Below are positions 37,593 to 46,616 of a DNA stretch of 64,000 bases, piece after piece; positions within the stretch are counted from its first letter, which is position 1, and every line of letters starts with the position of its first letter. Position numbers and translations under genes: made by a program. Source of the DNA: Bacteroidota bacterium (GTDB lineage: Bacteria; Bacteroidota; Rhodothermia; Rhodothermales; UBA10348); the NCBI GenBank assembly GCA_022567305.1, contig JADFHF010000012.1, positions 23,005-87,004 of the forward strand, in the 5' to 3' direction. The notes beneath the pieces are model-generated. The model saw only the letters and a program-made list of their open reading frames with translations, ran no database searches and was not told the DNA's origin.

Positions 37593-38165
37593 ATGTTCTC
37601 GATGACAGAACCCGTTCTTGCTGATGTGGCTACCGGCCACGCTCAGATTTCGTTTCGTGAAGTCGTAGAGACGCACAAGCGTTCTATCTACTTCCTCGCC
37701 CTCGATCTGACGGGAAATCATCACGATGCTGAAGATTTGTCGCAAGATGCGTTCATCAAAGCGCACCGAGGGCTGAAAAGCTTTCGCGGGGAGGCGCAGA
37801 TGTACACCTGGCTTCGACGTATCACCGTGAATACCTATTTGAATAAGCGCCGCAAGAAGGCGATCTCGTTTATGAGGTTTTTCGGAGATGAAGACGAGCC
37901 CGAGCACACGCCGTCCGATGAGTTGGCACCTGATAGGTCGGCGGAGAGGGGGATTTTGCGGCAACACGTTGAGCGCGCGCTTGACACGCTTTCTCCTCGT
38001 GAGAAGAGTGCGTTTGTGCTTCGGCACTACCGTGATCTCTCCGTGAAGGAAGTGGCGTCTTCGATGGAAGTCGCCGACGGAACCGTAAAGAGCTTGCTCT
38101 TTCGTGCCACACAAAAACTGCAGAAGGAATTGGCCTATTTGCAGAACGAAATTGACAGAAGCTGA
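37593..38165 (+). CDS. ECF RNA polymerase sigma factor
   Basis: 190 aa with region 2 (FREVVETHKRSIYFLALDLTGNHHDAEDLSQDAFIKAHRGL, 22-62), TWLRRITVNTYLNKRRKK (region 2.4 end, 72-89) and region 4 (LDTLSPREKSAFVLRHYRDLSVKEVASSMEVADGTVKSLLFRATQKLQ). An acidic linker (GDEDEPEHTPSDELAPD) joins them. It directs RNA polymerase to stress or envelope promoters. The anti-sigma factor follows 24 bp later, so the sigma factor is probably held inactive by it; both head a run of HEAT-repeat genes. Confidence 0.93.
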   Translation: MFSMTEPVLADVATGHAQISFREVVETHKRSIYFLALDLTGNHHDAEDLSQDAFIKAHRGLKSFRGEAQMYTWLRRITVNTYLNKRRKKAISFMRFFGDEDEPEHTPSDELAPDRSAERGILRQHVERALDTLSPREKSAFVLRHYRDLSVKEVASSMEVADGTVKSLLFRATQKLQKELAYLQNEIDRS

Positions 38166-38189
38166 TGGAGACCCTAACGGGTTCGACTC

Positions 38190-39080
38190 GTGAAAGTCCG
38201 CAATAATATGGTCTGTAAAAACTACATATCGCTGATTACTGAAGTGGCTTCCGGTGCAGCCGGAGAGGGAGACCGGCTCCACCTGGAAGAACACACGTCG
38301 ACCTGCGACAGCTGCGCCACCGAGTATGCTCGGTTGACTTCGCTATTGGCAATGGCTCGACTCGAACAGGCAGATCCGGGCGACGCCTATTGGCAGAGTT
38401 ATTACGCAGGAATCATGGAGCGAATCGATGGCAAGCCGTCGCATCCACAAAATTCGGAGATGCAGCCCGCAGGGACTACCGGTGGCGAATTGCGTCAACG
38501 ACTGGACCGCCTGACTGATCTGCTCGTCCCGCGTCACCGCTGGGCAACGAAGTTCGTAACGCAGTTGGCTTTGGCTGTTCTGCTCGTCGTTACCGGTGTC
38601 CTTCTGGGGCGCACTTTTCTGAGTCCGGCTGAGAACGATCGGATTCTGGCCGAAAACGAACGTCTTGGAGCTGACATACAGCAAGCAGCGCTTGAAATGA
38701 GGGCGCATGCCTATTTGGACCGTTCGAAAACGCTTCTGCTGGCACTCGTCAATTTCGACGTGGAAGAAGATGATCCGAGTACGCTCAATTTCGGTCGGCG
38801 TCAGGCGATGGCCGGCGATCTGGTTCGTGAAGCCAGCTTTTTGCAGGAACGACTTTCGACCGCGGAGCATCAGCGCCTCCGGAGGCTCGTTGCCGACCTC
38901 GAAGTCATTCTTATTCAGATCGCGAACATAGAATCGGCCTTCGATGTGCCCGAAATCGAAATCATACAAAGCGGAGTCAACCGCAAGGCCATCCTATTTA
39001 AAATAGAAGTAGAAGAAATGCGGCGTGACCAAGTCGCAATGTCAGCCACGAGAAGCGCGACAGCGACTTCATCGGTCTGA
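38190..39080 (+). CDS. Membrane anti-sigma factor with zinc-finger N-terminus
   Basis: 296 aa (GTG at 38190; an ATG at 38208 is equally possible). N-terminal ZAS-type motif: H...CxxC in HLEEHTSTCDSCATEY with Cys upstream (MVCKNYISLI). Membrane helix FVTQLALAVLLVVTGVLLGRTF at about 127-148. The outer part is helical with heptad-like Leu (LSTAEHQRLRRLVADLEVILIQIANIE). Binds the preceding sigma factor and releases it on an envelope signal. Followed 20 bp later by the first HEAT gene. Confidence 0.85.
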   Translation: MKVRNNMVCKNYISLITEVASGAAGEGDRLHLEEHTSTCDSCATEYARLTSLLAMARLEQADPGDAYWQSYYAGIMERIDGKPSHPQNSEMQPAGTTGGELRQRLDRLTDLLVPRHRWATKFVTQLALAVLLVVTGVLLGRTFLSPAENDRILAENERLGADIQQAALEMRAHAYLDRSKTLLLALVNFDVEEDDPSTLNFGRRQAMAGDLVREASFLQERLSTAEHQRLRRLVADLEVILIQIANIESAFDVPEIEIIQSGVNRKAILFKIEVEEMRRDQVAMSATRSATATSSV

Positions 39081-39100
39081 CCATAAACGAATCAATAGAT

Positions 39101-40768
39101 ATGAAACGGAAGAACAATACTCGCCTCTTTTCAGCTGCGCTCCTCTCGTTCGTTCTGGTAACGAGTGTGTCCGCACAAGATGCGTATGAGTCGGCTTATC
39201 AGGCGGCCAACGACCTTATTCTGGATGGAAATTGGTCGCAAGCGATTACGGCCTTTCAGAGTTTCCTTCGAGACAACCGAAGTGGACGACGTACGGACGA
39301 TGCGAGCTTTTTTATTTGTTACGCCCACGACAAACGGAGTCCGGGCTCGGAGACCGCTTTTAACTGTTTCGACGAATTTTTGGGCGATCACGGTCGGTCC
39401 ACCTACGCCGACGATGCCCAAAGAAGTTTAATTCGGATTGGGCAGCGACTCGCCCGGGAGGGGAATCCTGAATACGGCGAACGGATTCGTTCGCTTCGCC
39501 AGGCAGACGACGAAGAGGTGGCGATTGCAGCACTGTATGCCTTACAGAATATCGGCGACGACGAGGCGCTCTCGACGATGATGAGCCTTTTCGATCGCAC
39601 GAAAAGCGAGAAAATACAGAAAAAAATTGTCTACGCGATGGCCCATTTCGAGACGACCGAAGTCGTGGACAAGCTGATCGAAATCGCAACGGGTGAGGCT
39701 TCCGTAGAGATTAGAAAGAGTGCGGTCTACGCCCTGTCCAGTCACGGCGATGATCGATATGTGGTCTCTGCCCTGAACAGTATCGTTGACTCGGATGCGG
39801 ATACTGAGATACGGAAGGCTGCGCTGCACGCGATGAGCAATACGGATGTCTCCGATGTGGTGCCGATGCTGGAAGCCATCGCGATGAACGAAGCGAATGG
39901 GGAGCTGGCGAAGGCAGCAGCATACGCTTTGGGAAATGTCCAAACGCGCGAGGCCGGGGAAGCGCTTAAGAATATCATGATGAATGCTCGCCTGACCGCA
40001 GCTAGAAAGGCGGCGCTGTACGCGATCGGGAATACAGATATGGCAGACCTCGTGTCCTTTGTCCGCGATGCAGCCATCAATGCCTCTGACGCAGAGTTGG
40101 GCAAAGCAGCTGCATACGCGTTAGGAAATTTCGACTCCAGCGATGCGAATGCAGCACTGGCGATGGTTCTTTCAAACGCACGGCTCACCGAGGTCAAGAA
40201 GGCGGCTCTTTATGCGCTTGGAAACCGCGACGCGGCTGCGGGACTTCCTCTTCTCCTTGAAGCAGCGCTCGAAAGCAGCGATGCCGAGCTCCAAAAAGCA
40301 GCGGTGTATGCGATCGGAAACGTAGACGGCCGGGAAGCATCCGATGCGCTCCGGAGCATCTTTGATCGCTCCGAGCATTCCGAAGTGCGCAAGGCGGTGA
40401 TCTATGCGATCGGCAACCAGGAGGACGAAAGCTCGAGAGTATTTCTTCTAAGCATAGCTATCGGCCACTCAGACACCGAGGTCGCCAAAGCTGCGGTCTA
40501 TGCGCTTGCTAATTCGCTCGATGAGGAGGGAATTGCCCTACTCGGTGAGATTCTCGAAAGTTCAGAAGATGCAGAAGTAAAGCGGGTGGTCATTTTCGCT
40601 ATAGGAAATACGAATGACGATTCCGCGGTGGGTCTTCTGATCAACGTCATTCAAAACAATTTAAATATGCGCGTGCGAACGGCAGCGGTGCAAGCGCTTG
40701 GAAACATCGGAACGCCCGCTGCCAAACAGGCCCTGCTCGACATCCTCGAGGGCGGTCAGAACGGCTAA
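39101..40768 (+). CDS. Exported HEAT-repeat protein 1 (13 repeats)
   Basis: 555 aa. Signal peptide ends at VTSVSAQD. Residues 25-125 look like a TPR-type N-domain (YQAANDLILDGNWSQAITAFQSFLRDN...). From about 150 onward there are about 13 HEAT units of 31 residues with the core AELxKAAxYALGN, for instance TEIRKAALHAMSN, GELAKAAAYALGN and TEVAKAAVYALAN. They form a solenoid for protein contacts in the periplasm or at the outer membrane. Lies directly behind the anti-sigma gene and ahead of three more HEAT genes, so it is probably part of the same regulon. Confidence 0.9.
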   Translation: MKRKNNTRLFSAALLSFVLVTSVSAQDAYESAYQAANDLILDGNWSQAITAFQSFLRDNRSGRRTDDASFFICYAHDKRSPGSETAFNCFDEFLGDHGRSTYADDAQRSLIRIGQRLAREGNPEYGERIRSLRQADDEEVAIAALYALQNIGDDEALSTMMSLFDRTKSEKIQKKIVYAMAHFETTEVVDKLIEIATGEASVEIRKSAVYALSSHGDDRYVVSALNSIVDSDADTEIRKAALHAMSNTDVSDVVPMLEAIAMNEANGELAKAAAYALGNVQTREAGEALKNIMMNARLTAARKAALYAIGNTDMADLVSFVRDAAINASDAELGKAAAYALGNFDSSDANAALAMVLSNARLTEVKKAALYALGNRDAAAGLPLLLEAALESSDAELQKAAVYAIGNVDGREASDALRSIFDRSEHSEVRKAVIYAIGNQEDESSRVFLLSIAIGHSDTEVAKAAVYALANSLDEEGIALLGEILESSEDAEVKRVVIFAIGNTNDDSAVGLLINVIQNNLNMRVRTAAVQALGNIGTPAAKQALLDILEGGQNG

Positions 40769-40791
40769 TCAACATTCAATGCACTAGAAAA

Positions 40792-41565
40792 ATGGAACGA
40801 ACAAGACAAATGCTCGCCATATCCATTCTGGGCGCCTTTGGCCTGCTTGCAGCCATGCCCTTTATCGGCATTCATCCTGGAGAAATTGCACGCGATGCAA
40901 TTGCTTCCTTTAAGGGATCCTCTTTAGAACACGAACAAGTCGCTGACTATGAATCCGTAGGCTATGATTTTGGTGCGATAGAAAACGAAGACCCTGAAAT
41001 CGCAAAGGCTGCGGTCTATGCGCTGGCCAATTCACTGGGCGACGAAGAGATCAGCATGCTCTTCCCGCTCGTGGAGAAAGACCTCCACGTTGAAGTGCAG
41101 AAAGCTGCTCTCTACGCGATTGGGAATCATGACACCGCCGAAGTCAAGAAATTTCTGACGCACATCGCGCTCACGCATGAAAACGTTGACTTGGCAAAGG
41201 CAGCAACGTATGCCCTGTCCAACTCTCTCGATGATGATGAAGTCGAGCCGCTTCTCAAGATTCTTCGCGATGCTTCGGACGCCGAGGTGCGCAAAGCGGC
41301 GCTCTATCAAATCGGGAACGCTGAAAGCAATGAAGCCGTCGCGGCGTTGGTATCTGTGATTGAGAACGAGGACGAGGCAGAGCTCCAAAAAGCCGCCATC
41401 TATGCGCTGGCAAACACCGATATGGAAAGCGCAGCCGATGCGCTGATAAAGGTATTGAAATCGGATGCGCCGACCGAAGTCCGGAAAGCAGCCGTTCATT
41501 CACTAGGCAACATGGATACCGACAAGGCCCGTCGCGCTTTGATCGATCTGCTTGAGAATCAATAA
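40792..41565 (+). CDS. HEAT-repeat protein 2, membrane anchored
   Basis: 257 aa. N-terminal helix AISILGAFGLLAAMPFIGI anchors or exports it. From about 65 on there are seven HEAT units (PEIAKAAVYALAN, VEVQKAALYAIGN, VDLAKAATYALSN, AEVRKAALYQIGN and others) closely like those of the neighbours. No N-terminal TPR part. 23 bp after HEAT gene 1. Confidence 0.9.
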   Translation: MERTRQMLAISILGAFGLLAAMPFIGIHPGEIARDAIASFKGSSLEHEQVADYESVGYDFGAIENEDPEIAKAAVYALANSLGDEEISMLFPLVEKDLHVEVQKAALYAIGNHDTAEVKKFLTHIALTHENVDLAKAATYALSNSLDDDEVEPLLKILRDASDAEVRKAALYQIGNAESNEAVAALVSVIENEDEAELQKAAIYALANTDMESAADALIKVLKSDAPTEVRKAAVHSLGNMDTDKARRALIDLLENQ

Positions 41566-41569
41566 GGTC

Positions 41570-42976
41570 ATGAAGTTCATTCGCATCGCACTGATATTCA
41601 TTGGAATCGCGGTTTTTGTACAGAATTCGAACGCTCAGAGGGTCACGCACTACGAGGGTAATGGCTCGCTTGGCGAGGCATATGCCTGGGCGCTGGGTGA
41701 GTCGCGGTCTCTTCAGGATTCCGACGGATTCTATGTCGCGTACAGCTTCTCTCGAATGATGTGTGAGCACTGCTACTCAGGGACCCGCTACGATAGTGAG
41801 TGGGACCGTCTCCCGAGCGTGCAGGAAATCGTAACGGGTAATCGAATGGATAAGGCGGCTCGCACGATCCAGGAAGCCGCCAGACGCGAACTCGACAAGC
41901 ATGAGAGAGCGGATAAAATTGTCAGAAAAGAGATAGCAGTACTGATCGAGTTCGATCGAAACGGTCGCGTACCGACCGATTTTGATGTGACCAATATGAT
42001 GTCTTCGTTCGATTTCGGGAATCGCTCTTTGCTCTGGCTGGGCTCCGCGAGTGACAAGGAGAGTATCGAGCTGATGGCGTCGATCTACGACTCAGGTGCT
42101 ACGACGGATGCTAGGAAGGGTGCAATCTGGGGTGTGGGAATGCACGATGCACCGCACCTCGCAATTCCGTTCCTGAGTGACGTCCTCACGAGTCGCGCAT
42201 CCGATGAGTTCAGAAAGTCGGCTGCATATGGTTTGGGCAATCAAGAGGTGGATCGTTCGCTTCGATTGCTTCGCTCGACCGTGTTTGGCGATCGATCGGG
42301 TGAAGTATCCAAAGCAGCCGTCTACGCCATGGGGAATATGGATCTCAGTGATGCGACCAAAGCGCTTGAAGAGATCGTGACAGCAGGTGACCGGCTCACC
42401 GTAGAGACAAGAAAAGCCGCGCTATACGCCCTCGGAAACAGAGACGAACGAGCAGCGCTTACGACGCTCAAGCATGTTGCTCTGGGTGATCACGAAGTCG
42501 AAATACAGAAGGCTGCAACGTATGCAATAGGCAACATTGATTTGGAGGGTGCGGTGGAGGCACTCGCCGAAATTCTAGATGATGCACCTAAAGTAGAAGT
42601 TCAAAAAGCAGCGCTTTATGCCATAAGCAACAACGATCAAGCCGACGCCGTCAAGTTTTTGAAGTCGACGGCGGTCTCGTCTGAATCTAGTGAGCTGGCC
42701 AAAGCAGCGGTCTATGCGCTTTCCAATGCAGTAGATGAAAATGATGTCAGCCCGCTCATGGATGTGCTTCGAGAATCCGAGTTTTCCGAAGTCCGAAAAG
42801 CGGCCGTGTATTCCATTGGTAATCACGAGGGCTCTGCAGCGCTCGAGGCTTTGAAATTTGTTCTCGAGAACGACACCAGTACTGAGGTCCGCAAAGCGGC
42901 CGTGCATGCTCTTGGCAACATGGACTCGGACGAGGCACGCCGGGTCCTGTTAAGTCTTATCACGGATGCGAAGTAG
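41570..42976 (+). CDS. Exported HEAT-repeat protein 3
   Basis: 468 aa from the ATG at 41570, 4 bp after the previous stop (AAGG in front). Signal peptide MKFIRIALIFIGIAVFVQNSNAQ. N-domain of about 150 residues shared with protein 4: AYAWALGESRSLQDSDGFYVAYSFSR, DRLPSVQEIVTG. Four Cys, two in MMCEHC. About ten HEAT units follow (EVSKAAVYAMGN, VEIQKAATYAIGN, TEVRKAAVHALGN). Stop and next start are 2 bp apart. Confidence 0.9.
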   Translation: MKFIRIALIFIGIAVFVQNSNAQRVTHYEGNGSLGEAYAWALGESRSLQDSDGFYVAYSFSRMMCEHCYSGTRYDSEWDRLPSVQEIVTGNRMDKAARTIQEAARRELDKHERADKIVRKEIAVLIEFDRNGRVPTDFDVTNMMSSFDFGNRSLLWLGSASDKESIELMASIYDSGATTDARKGAIWGVGMHDAPHLAIPFLSDVLTSRASDEFRKSAAYGLGNQEVDRSLRLLRSTVFGDRSGEVSKAAVYAMGNMDLSDATKALEEIVTAGDRLTVETRKAALYALGNRDERAALTTLKHVALGDHEVEIQKAATYAIGNIDLEGAVEALAEILDDAPKVEVQKAALYAISNNDQADAVKFLKSTAVSSESSELAKAAVYALSNAVDENDVSPLMDVLRESEFSEVRKAAVYSIGNHEGSAALEALKFVLENDTSTEVRKAAVHALGNMDSDEARRVLLSLITDAK

Positions 42977-42978
42977 TT

Positions 42979-44076
42979 ATGAGTAGATCCTTCATCGCCC
43001 TCTGGATGCTCGCTGTGATCGCGTTCCTGGCGCCGGTCACCAAAGCGCAGACGGTTTTTCGACACTCGAATCCGACCACTTCGCTTGAGGACCGATTTGA
43101 GTGGGCTCACCAGGAGGCGAGGCAACAAGGCGTCGACGTGTATTGGATCGTCTACAGTATCCAGCGGAAGATGAACGAAGATTCCTGGATGGGCCACTTC
43201 TCACACGATTGGAGAGATATGCCAACGCTCGCGGAAATCTTAACGGGTCGAGGCGTCGAAAAAGAAGAGTCTATTCGCCAGGCCGCCCAACAAGCACTCA
43301 ACCGGGCCAATCAGAAGAGATCCGAGAGGATGGTTGAAAAAGTAGTGGTGATCCTTCAACAATTCCGGACAGGAGAACTGATCGAGGTGAACCAATCCAA
43401 TATCGAGTTGGCCTATGATTTCGAAAATCAGGGGGTGTTTTGGTTGGCGGGTGCTCGGGATGGAGAGAGTATTACCATCCTCATCGACGAATACGGTGAC
43501 GCATCTAATACGGATGTTTCGGAAGACCTGGTGTCAGCCGTCGGAGTTCATGACGACCTCACGCTTGTCAGACCATTCCTGATCGGCGTGATCGAAAGTC
43601 GGGCGCACAGCGATGTTCGCCAACGTGCTGTGTTCTGGATGAGCCGACATGCGTCGATGGAGACGGTACGTTACCTCGATCAGTTGGCGGAAAAAGACAG
43701 ATCCGAGGATGTCCGCGAGAGCGCTGTCTTTTCACTGAGCCGAATCGAGTTGGATGGTGTTCTTGACCGGCTCATTCGCCTGGCGAGATATGCAGATGAC
43801 GAGGAAATACGTGAAGAAGCCCGATTTTGGCTCGGACAAAGGGCTTCCGCCATACTTTTGGGAGAAGTTGACGATGACGGCGAAAAGTCACAACTACAAA
43901 AGCAGGCGGTGTTCGCACTCACTCAAATGGACGACGAAGGGGTCGATGAGCTGATAAGGCTCGCTCAAACCCATTCGAATCCCGTCGTTAGAAAACAGGC
44001 CATTTTCTGGCTCGGACAGACAGAGTCGGATCGGGCACTGGACGCGATTATCGAGATGCTGAGGCCGGGATCATAG
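42979..44076 (+). CDS. Exported HEAT-repeat protein 4
   Basis: 365 aa, signal peptide ...AFLAPVTKAQT. N-domain matches that of protein 3 (RFEWAHQEARQQGVDVYWIVYSIQR, DMPTLAEILTGRG). The repeats are a different subtype with FWL/S in the core: SDVRQRAVFWMSR, EEIREEARFWLGQ, PVVRKQAIFWLGQ. So this gene diverged earlier than 1-3. Last of the operon. No terminator obvious after it. Confidence 0.88.
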   Translation: MSRSFIALWMLAVIAFLAPVTKAQTVFRHSNPTTSLEDRFEWAHQEARQQGVDVYWIVYSIQRKMNEDSWMGHFSHDWRDMPTLAEILTGRGVEKEESIRQAAQQALNRANQKRSERMVEKVVVILQQFRTGELIEVNQSNIELAYDFENQGVFWLAGARDGESITILIDEYGDASNTDVSEDLVSAVGVHDDLTLVRPFLIGVIESRAHSDVRQRAVFWMSRHASMETVRYLDQLAEKDRSEDVRESAVFSLSRIELDGVLDRLIRLARYADDEEIREEARFWLGQRASAILLGEVDDDGEKSQLQKQAVFALTQMDDEGVDELIRLAQTHSNPVVRKQAIFWLGQTESDRALDAIIEMLRPGS

Positions 44077-44508
44077 AGTGCCCTGGGAGCTGTCCACGCG
44101 TGCCCGTTGAACGTGAACTCGTGATCGTTCCGAATTGGGTGAAAAGCTTGGGCGGTTGACATTGACAGAGGACGTATTCACCGTACTCCTATGCGAATAC
44201 GATAATCAGAGCGAGAAGAACTACCCAGACGACGATCTCAAGCCTTGGGATTGGTTTTTGATATCGAGAATGATAAAAAGATGCGGACAATTCTAGTCTG
44301 TTTTTAATTGTGCCCCGGAAAACGTAACAAGCATGCCGAAGGTGCTTGCAACACCCGAAAATTATCGAACGACTCTAACGTCCTACGCGATCTTCAAAAT
44401 GGCTCGTCTGCGCTGCGTCAATGGGGTAAAAAGTCGGTTCACCTTGGATCGATTCGGGTCTTGCAGTACACTTAGGGCCGCTGAAATCTATTTGGATGAT
44501 CTTTGCCC
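44077..44508. other. Intergenic region of about 430 bp
   Basis: Contains a 46-codon frame with TTG start (44156-44296: ...CEYDNQSEKNYPDDDLKPWDW) that is protein-like but unsupported. I see no clear promoter for the next gene. Confidence 0.4.
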
Positions 44509-46377
44509 ATGTATCATCGCTTCTGTGCCACGCTCATCACGCTTCTTCTAAGCGCATTCGTAGCTCAGGCCCAACCCGTTTTTTATGTAAACATTGATGC
44601 TACGGGCTCTAATACGGGCGATTCATGGGTCAATGCGTTCACCGACTTACAGAGCGCCCTGCAGATGGGGATGTACGGGGACGAGATTTGGGTCGCGGAA
44701 GGTATTTATAAACCGACCGTGCCGGTTGATCCGCTGGATGTAACGGATCCCGAAAAGAATATCCCGTTTCGGATCCTGAACGGGGTGCGACTCTTTGGTG
44801 GATTCATCGGTACAGAATCTACACGAGACCAGCGCGACTGGAAGGCCCATCCGACTATTCTTTCCGGCGATCTGCTCGGCGATGACAACGATAACATCGA
44901 CCGGACTGAACCGACGCGAAGCGACAACAGCTGGCATGTCATATTCATGGGAGAAGTGGATTTAGGACCCGTAGATGAAACGACTACGGTCGACGGATTT
45001 ACAATAACCGGTGGCAACGCCGACCCTCCGCTACCCAATCCTGACGACTCGGGCGGCGGACTCTGGGTCATCGGAGCCCATAACGAATTCTCGTCACCGA
45101 TCCTACGCAACTTGATGGTTACGGCCAATACCGCCCATTTTGGAGGGGGAATGGGGTGCATATTTTCTGATCCGACTCTGAACAATGTTGACTTCGTAAA
45201 TAACTCGGCCACCTCGGACGGGGGTGGAATGCATTCGCTTGTCTGTAACGCTTTACTGCGAAACGTTTACTTCGAGGATAATCACAGTCGTGAATTCGGA
45301 GGGGGGTTAATGAACAATCGGGGCGCGGCAAACATGATCGGTGTGACGTTCATCGACAATACAGCTGAATGGGGTGGGGGTGTCTATAACCTTCTCGACA
45401 ATACGTATGTTGTCAATGCCTTCTTTGCAAACAACACAGCGATTGTTTCAGGAGGCGGTATGTACAATGATGAGAGCCCCGCCTCCGTAATGAACGCGAT
45501 TTTTTCAGGTAACCGAACGCTTGATCCGGCCTTACGCGGAGGCGGTGGCATGGGCAATTTTCGCGAAACCCCATTTCTCACGAACAATGTTTTCTATGGC
45601 AATACGACTGCGCGTGACGGCGGCGCCATTTTTAACATCAACAGTGATCCGAGAATCGTGAACTCCATTTTATGGGGCAACCAGGCGGGTGGCCTGGAAG
45701 ACGAGATCTTTAGCGGTGGTTTTCCCGCTCCCAGCCGTCGTGCCCTTGTCACTGCCAGTATTGTTCAGGGAGGTGTTCCTCAGAGCTCAGCCGACGGGGG
45801 TGGAAATTTCGACGAAGACCCCTTGTTCGTTGACCCGGACGGAGCAGATGATGTCATTGGGACCGCCGACGATAATTTTCATCTGACATTAGCCTCACCT
45901 GCCATTGACGCCGGACTTAATCAGGCTCTGTTGTTCGACGTATTGGATCTGGATGAGGACGGCGACACAAATGAAGGCGTTCCGATCGATTTCGAAGGCA
46001 AACAGCGAGTATTTAATGGACGCCGCGCTCTGTTTATAGTGGACTTGGGTGTGTACGAGTTCGGGGCTCCGGCGATCGGAGTTGAAATAGAAACGGACAC
46101 GGCGGAACTGCCCGTTATACCTGTCTTCGTGGACGCCTATCCGAATCCTTTTCGAAACCAGGCGACACTTCGATATGCACTTCCGACCGACGGTCGTGTC
46201 ATTCTAAAAGTGTACGATACGCTCGGCCGGGAGATCGCCACTTTGGTTGACCAGTATCTACCGGCCGGGACGCATGAAGCTCGATTCTCTTCTCCGGATC
46301 TGGCCAGCGGTCTATACCTGTACCATCTTGACGTCGGAGGTCGGACGGCGACCAAGAAGCTGATGCTCATCAGGTGA
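44509..46377 (+). CDS. Secreted parallel beta-helix protein with type IX secretion sorting domain
   Basis: 622 aa from the ATG at 44509. Signal peptide ...LLLSAFVAQAQP. N-terminal FYVNIDATGSNTGDSWVNAF and GVRLFGGFIG start a right-handed beta-helix of repeated N/G-rich turns (about 150-470), e.g. GGGMGCIFSDPTLNNVDFVN and GGAIFNINSDPRIVNSILWG. The choice-of-anchor type turn SPAIDAGLN precedes the end. The last 80 residues (VDAYPNPFRNQATLRYAL ... VYDTLGREIATLVDQ ... SGLYLYHLDVGG) are a type A T9SS sorting domain. So it is exported across the outer membrane and attached at the surface; probably an adhesin or polysaccharide-binding protein. Confidence 0.92.
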   Translation: MYHRFCATLITLLLSAFVAQAQPVFYVNIDATGSNTGDSWVNAFTDLQSALQMGMYGDEIWVAEGIYKPTVPVDPLDVTDPEKNIPFRILNGVRLFGGFIGTESTRDQRDWKAHPTILSGDLLGDDNDNIDRTEPTRSDNSWHVIFMGEVDLGPVDETTTVDGFTITGGNADPPLPNPDDSGGGLWVIGAHNEFSSPILRNLMVTANTAHFGGGMGCIFSDPTLNNVDFVNNSATSDGGGMHSLVCNALLRNVYFEDNHSREFGGGLMNNRGAANMIGVTFIDNTAEWGGGVYNLLDNTYVVNAFFANNTAIVSGGGMYNDESPASVMNAIFSGNRTLDPALRGGGGMGNFRETPFLTNNVFYGNTTARDGGAIFNINSDPRIVNSILWGNQAGGLEDEIFSGGFPAPSRRALVTASIVQGGVPQSSADGGGNFDEDPLFVDPDGADDVIGTADDNFHLTLASPAIDAGLNQALLFDVLDLDEDGDTNEGVPIDFEGKQRVFNGRRALFIVDLGVYEFGAPAIGVEIETDTAELPVIPVFVDAYPNPFRNQATLRYALPTDGRVILKVYDTLGREIATLVDQYLPAGTHEARFSSPDLASGLYLYHLDVGGRTATKKLMLIR

Positions 46378-46616
46378 TTTCTGTTCGGTGTGCTCGGTAC
46401 AGCGAGTCCACCGAAACAACGAGGCCGCCTCCACACGCGACCCCACCCGCGTTCGCATAGCAGGTTCTCAAATTTGTCTGACGAAGGTCACTTTGTCGTT
46501 CAAATCCTACCTTCATCTGGAAAGCGGCGCCGAAAAGGTCCATGGGTGCGCGACTGGATGACGATTTTGACGACTACGACGACGGGGATATTTCATAAAG
46601 CAGACACGGGATTTTC

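Noticed and set aside
39101..44076. Long DNA repeats in the HEAT genes as a CRISPR or satellite array
   Set aside because: Repeats are protein HEAT units of 31 codons with variable DNA, not conserved repeats with spacers.
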